This document shows positions 31,221-31,794 of a DNA stretch of 31,794 nucleotides, one piece after another. The stretch lies in NCBI GenBank assembly GCA_041685075.1, contig JAWLGN010000023.1:1-31794 (forward strand), in the 5' to 3' direction. Each line of letters opens with the position of its first letter. Positions within the stretch are counted from its first letter, which is position 1. The DNA is from JAMCRM01 sp041685075 (GTDB lineage Bacteria; Acidobacteriota; Terriglobia; Bryobacterales; Bryobacteraceae). The position numbers and the translations under genes are program-made. The notes under the pieces are model-generated. The model searched no databases. It saw nothing but the letters and a program-made list of their open reading frames with translations, and had not been told where the DNA came from.

Positions 31221-31794
31221 CTATCGCGATCGCCGCCCGCGCGGCGCTGCCGCGGCGGCTACCAACGGCGCTATCGACTGCTCGTAGAGGCCAAACAGAT
31301 GTTCCGCGCGATCCCGCTCCCCCGAAAATTCTCCCGCGCGGTATAGCCTGTCCACAGCGTCGTCGAGAGCGCGGTGTGCTTTCCGCAACTGCGGCGGCAT
31401 GGCGTCGATGTCGTAGAGGTCGGCCAGTGTCGCGTAGGGGAACTCCGCCCGCGCGTCCAGTACCGCCTGCGCCAGCGCGCGGATTTTGTCGCGCTGCTGA
31501 TCCGTTGCATGGGGCCACGGAAAGGTGTTGTACACGATTCCGATTGAGTAACGGTATCGGCTTTCCAGCCGGCCGCCGATGTGGCGCAGCCATGCCATGT
31601 GCATCGAGGAAGTAAGGATGCCAAAATGCCAAAGATCGGCATCCAGCAGCACGCGGACCAGATTGCTCGGTATCGTCGGGGGGTGCAGCCAGCCAATCGG
31701 GACATAGGCGCGTCGTTCGGAGCTGACCTCCGGAATTACCAGGAAAGGAGCGGCCGGGACCACTGTAACGTGAAATCGCGTGGGTGTATCGGCC
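31221..31794 (-). CDS. C-terminal part of an MmeI-like DNA methyltransferase/restriction enzyme, cut by right edge
   Basis: Partial: the frame runs in from the right edge without a stop, leaving 190 residues to the TAG at 31221. The visible segment matches the C-terminal target-recognition/helical region of MmeI-like (type IIL/IIG) DNA methyltransferases: FLVIPEVSSERRAYVPIGW, TIPSNLVRVLLDADLWHFGILTSSMHMAWLRHIGGRLESRYRYS, then IVYNTFPWP, and the helical end LRKAHRALDDAVDRLY. The catalytic methyltransferase and any nuclease domain lie outside the window. Such single-chain enzymes modify one strand and cut when unmodified. It may also be an orphan methyltransferase. The end (AAAAAPRGRRSR) is low-complexity. 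No partner gene is visible on this side. Confidence 0.82.
   Translation of the reverse strand, partial: ADTPTRFHVTVVPAAPFLVIPEVSSERRAYVPIGWLHPPTIPSNLVRVLLDADLWHFGILTSSMHMAWLRHIGGRLESRYRYSIGIVYNTFPWPHATDQQRDKIRALAQAVLDARAEFPYATLADLYDIDAMPPQLRKAHRALDDAVDRLYRAGEFSGERDRAEHLFGLYEQSIAPLVAAAAAPRGRRSR

Overview
The window looks like a chromosomal stretch of a high-GC, Gram-negative soil-type bacterium, most likely an Acidobacteriota of the Bryobacterales/Solibacter kind. That placement is an inference from gene content: a Tat-exported Gfo/Idh/MocA oxidoreductase, a secreted DUF1593 nucleoside-hydrolase-like protein, a DUF3467 protein, runs of HlyD-type adaptors, an HAE1-type RND pump and LmbE/PIG-L proteins. 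Genes are tightly packed. No tRNA, rRNA, CRISPR array, insertion sequence or prophage was seen.

Layout. 1-3803 (minus): three consecutive membrane-fusion (HlyD-like) adaptors, the last cut by the left edge; the upstream one carries a Gly/Ser-rich insertion of about 125 residues. 4025-8395 (plus): scpA, scpB (with a long repetitive acidic tail), an RluB-type pseudouridine synthase, a CoA-binding protein and an ornithine cyclodeaminase-family reductase, with tiny gaps or an ATGA overlap. 8386-12088 (minus): two small zinc-ribbon proteins and a complete HAE1/AcrB-type RND transporter. 12245-14853 (plus): DUF3467 protein, Tat-exported aldo/keto-reductase-like protein, secreted DUF1593 protein. 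14875-16000 (plus): an HU-family protein behind a strong promoter, overlapping an LmbE-like deacetylase. 15968-17335 (minus): secreted M20 peptidase; 17393-17794 (minus): stand-alone receiver domain. 17995-18411: a GC-rich degenerate minisatellite. 18461-19156 (plus): exported LolA-like protein. 19150-21240 (minus): fused alpha/beta 2-oxoacid dehydrogenase E1. 21291-24058 (minus): membrane protein with a central spermidine-synthase-like domain plus a small membrane protein. 24145-25629 (plus): histidine ammonia-lyase. 25636-26412 (minus): GNAT acetyltransferase. 26488-27804 (plus): Gfo/Idh/MocA oxidoreductase. 27839-28879 (minus): galT. 29082-29738 (plus): methyltransferase. 29825-31171 (plus): Tat-exported type II sulfide:quinone oxidoreductase-like flavoprotein. 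31221-31794 (minus): 3' end of an MmeI-like restriction/methyltransferase gene.

How the genes relate. Most of the window is a mosaic of unrelated short operons. The clearest functional unit is chromosome segregation plus RNA modification (scpA-scpB-rluB-like). Efflux is represented twice (adaptor trio, RND pump). No complete new defence or biosynthetic system is visible. The points most worth a second look are the minisatellite at 17995-18411, the Gly/Ser insertion inside an adaptor's lipoyl/barrel region, the repetitive ScpB tail, the Tat-exported type II SQR, the spermidine-synthase-like membrane protein lacking the expected catalytic acidic motif, and a recurring arrangement in which a -10-like hexamer sits 7-9 nt before a start codon, suggesting widespread leaderless transcription.
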